Source: an uncultured Collinsella sp. (lineage in GTDB: Bacteria; Actinomycetota; Coriobacteriia; Coriobacteriales; Coriobacteriaceae). Taken from it: 7,660 nucleotides of DNA. The first letter of the stretch is position 1; the number at the start of each line of letters is the position of its first letter. The stretch covers positions 1 through 7,660 of the forward strand of contig CABQNF010000045.1 of assembly GCA_902465465.1 (NCBI GenBank), written 5' to 3'. Shown piece by piece: positions 6,956-7,660 of this stretch. The translations under genes were made by a program, and so were the position numbers. The notes under the pieces are model-generated. The model saw only the letters and a program-made list of their open reading frames with translations. It did no database searches and was not told the origin of the DNA.

Positions 6956-7648
6956 GTGGCTCCCGTCAAAAGCGCCGTCGACCCTGTTATCACCCCGGCG
7001 ACCGATCTCACCACCAATATCGGCATCCATTCCCGCAAGAGCGTCGTGGCGGCGCATGCCCGCTCCGAGCGCGCCTGTCAGGAATTTGAGCGCCGTGCGC
7101 AGCTTCTGCGCGAGTGCCTGTGCAGCGAGGACTTTTTGGCCAACAAGGGCATAGGCAATGAGATCGGCTTCCACACTTTTTGCTATGACCCCGCGCTGGA
7201 GTTTGAGGCGCGTGCATTATTTGACACCCTTTCACACGATGCCGAGGCCGACAAGCTTCCGTGCACGCTCAAGGTCGTGAACCTTTACGACGCCGTGCTG
7301 GCAATTCTCGAAAAGCGCCGTGTCCTCAAGGCTATCCCGCACCAAGAGGAGCGCCGCGGTACCCAGCGCGTGCTCGAGGACGTGGCCAAGTTCGCCTCGC
7401 CCGAGAAAGTCGCCGCGTACATCCATGAGCAGACCGAGCCGCACGCGCCTGGAGACGTCGTTCTCCTCACCGGCGCGGGCGAGGTTTTCCCGTTCTTTCG
7501 CATACACACGCTTCTCCACTGCATGCTTGCGGATTTTGATGAGGTGCCTGTGGTCGCCGCCTATCCGGGCAGTTTCAACGGCTCTTCTTTCCAGCTCTTT
7601 AACCGTCTGCCGGCCGACAACTACTACCGCGCCATCGATATCTCGTAA
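6956..7648 (+). CDS. brxB: BREX system protein BrxB (DUF1788)
   Basis: Second gene of the BREX cluster. BrxB (DUF1788) is a conserved cytoplasmic component of unknown biochemical activity. The 230-residue product has LLRECLCSEDFLANKGIGNEIGFHTFCYDP (50-79), AILEKRRVLKAIPHQEERRG (116-135), the LTGAGEVFPFFRIHTLLHCM block (171-190), and the ending VPVVAAYPGSFNGSSFQLFNRL..DNYYRAIDIS (198-230), all typical of the family, and ends at a natural TAA. GTG 6956 is one base after the brxA stop, indicating translational coupling. This gives roughly 35 residues more than usual at the N-terminus; GTG 7046 is an alternative start, though its ribosome binding site is weak. The last 12 bases of the window hold no further gene start. 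brxC is expected next but is outside the window. Confidence 0.87.
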   Translation: MAPVKSAVDPVITPATDLTTNIGIHSRKSVVAAHARSERACQEFERRAQLLRECLCSEDFLANKGIGNEIGFHTFCYDPALEFEARALFDTLSHDAEADKLPCTLKVVNLYDAVLAILEKRRVLKAIPHQEERRGTQRVLEDVAKFASPEKVAAYIHEQTEPHAPGDVVLLTGAGEVFPFFRIHTLLHCMLADFDEVPVVAAYPGSFNGSSFQLFNRLPADNYYRAIDIS

Positions 7649-7660
7649 GCACGGCTCCCC

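Noticed and set aside
7220..7231. TTTGACACCCTT matching 6247-6258
   Set aside because: A 12-base match between the brxA leader and the brxB coding region; in brxB it encodes ordinary residues (LFDTLS), so chance is likely.

Overview
The window looks like a chromosomal piece of a high-GC Gram-positive bacterium, most likely a gut Coriobacteriia member such as Collinsella. This is inference from GC-rich third codon positions, GTG starts, AGGAG-type ribosome binding sites and the gene content; no 16S or marker gene is present to prove it.

Layout, left to right. (1) 49-1244, plus strand: two tandem histidine-phosphatase (phosphoglycerate-mutase-like) paralogues, preceded at the window edge by a perfect 11-bp inverted repeat. 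(2) 1288-1335: a strong hairpin between convergent genes, likely a shared terminator. (3) 1374-3317, minus strand: an intact M20 metallopeptidase (ArgE/DapE family) followed by a short protein related to DUF1015. The peptidase has its own promoter-like region and is separated from the next operon by a clear intrinsic terminator. (4) 3495-5654, minus strand: serC then serA, the first two committed steps of serine synthesis from 3-phosphoglycerate. BOTH are interrupted by an internal deletion plus frameshift. In serA the missing piece contains the NAD-binding glycine-rich loop; in serC it contains the PLP-binding lysine. (5) 5790-5963, minus strand: a 57-residue antitoxin-like protein with a palindrome around its promoter. 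(6) 5964-6270: divergent AT-richer regulatory region. (7) 6271-7648, plus strand: brxA (DUF1819) and brxB (DUF1788), the first two genes of a BREX phage-defence island that runs off the right edge.

How it fits together: the left five sixths is ordinary core metabolism, with serine biosynthesis apparently knocked out (or mis-assembled). The right end is the entry into an accessory defence island inserted beside serC. The most notable details are a nine-G homopolymer in the first codons of brxA, where any single-base slip truncates the protein and could switch BREX on and off, and the two deletions in neighbouring serine genes that each remove the cofactor-binding element. brxC, pglX, pglZ and brxL are expected beyond the window but are not seen.
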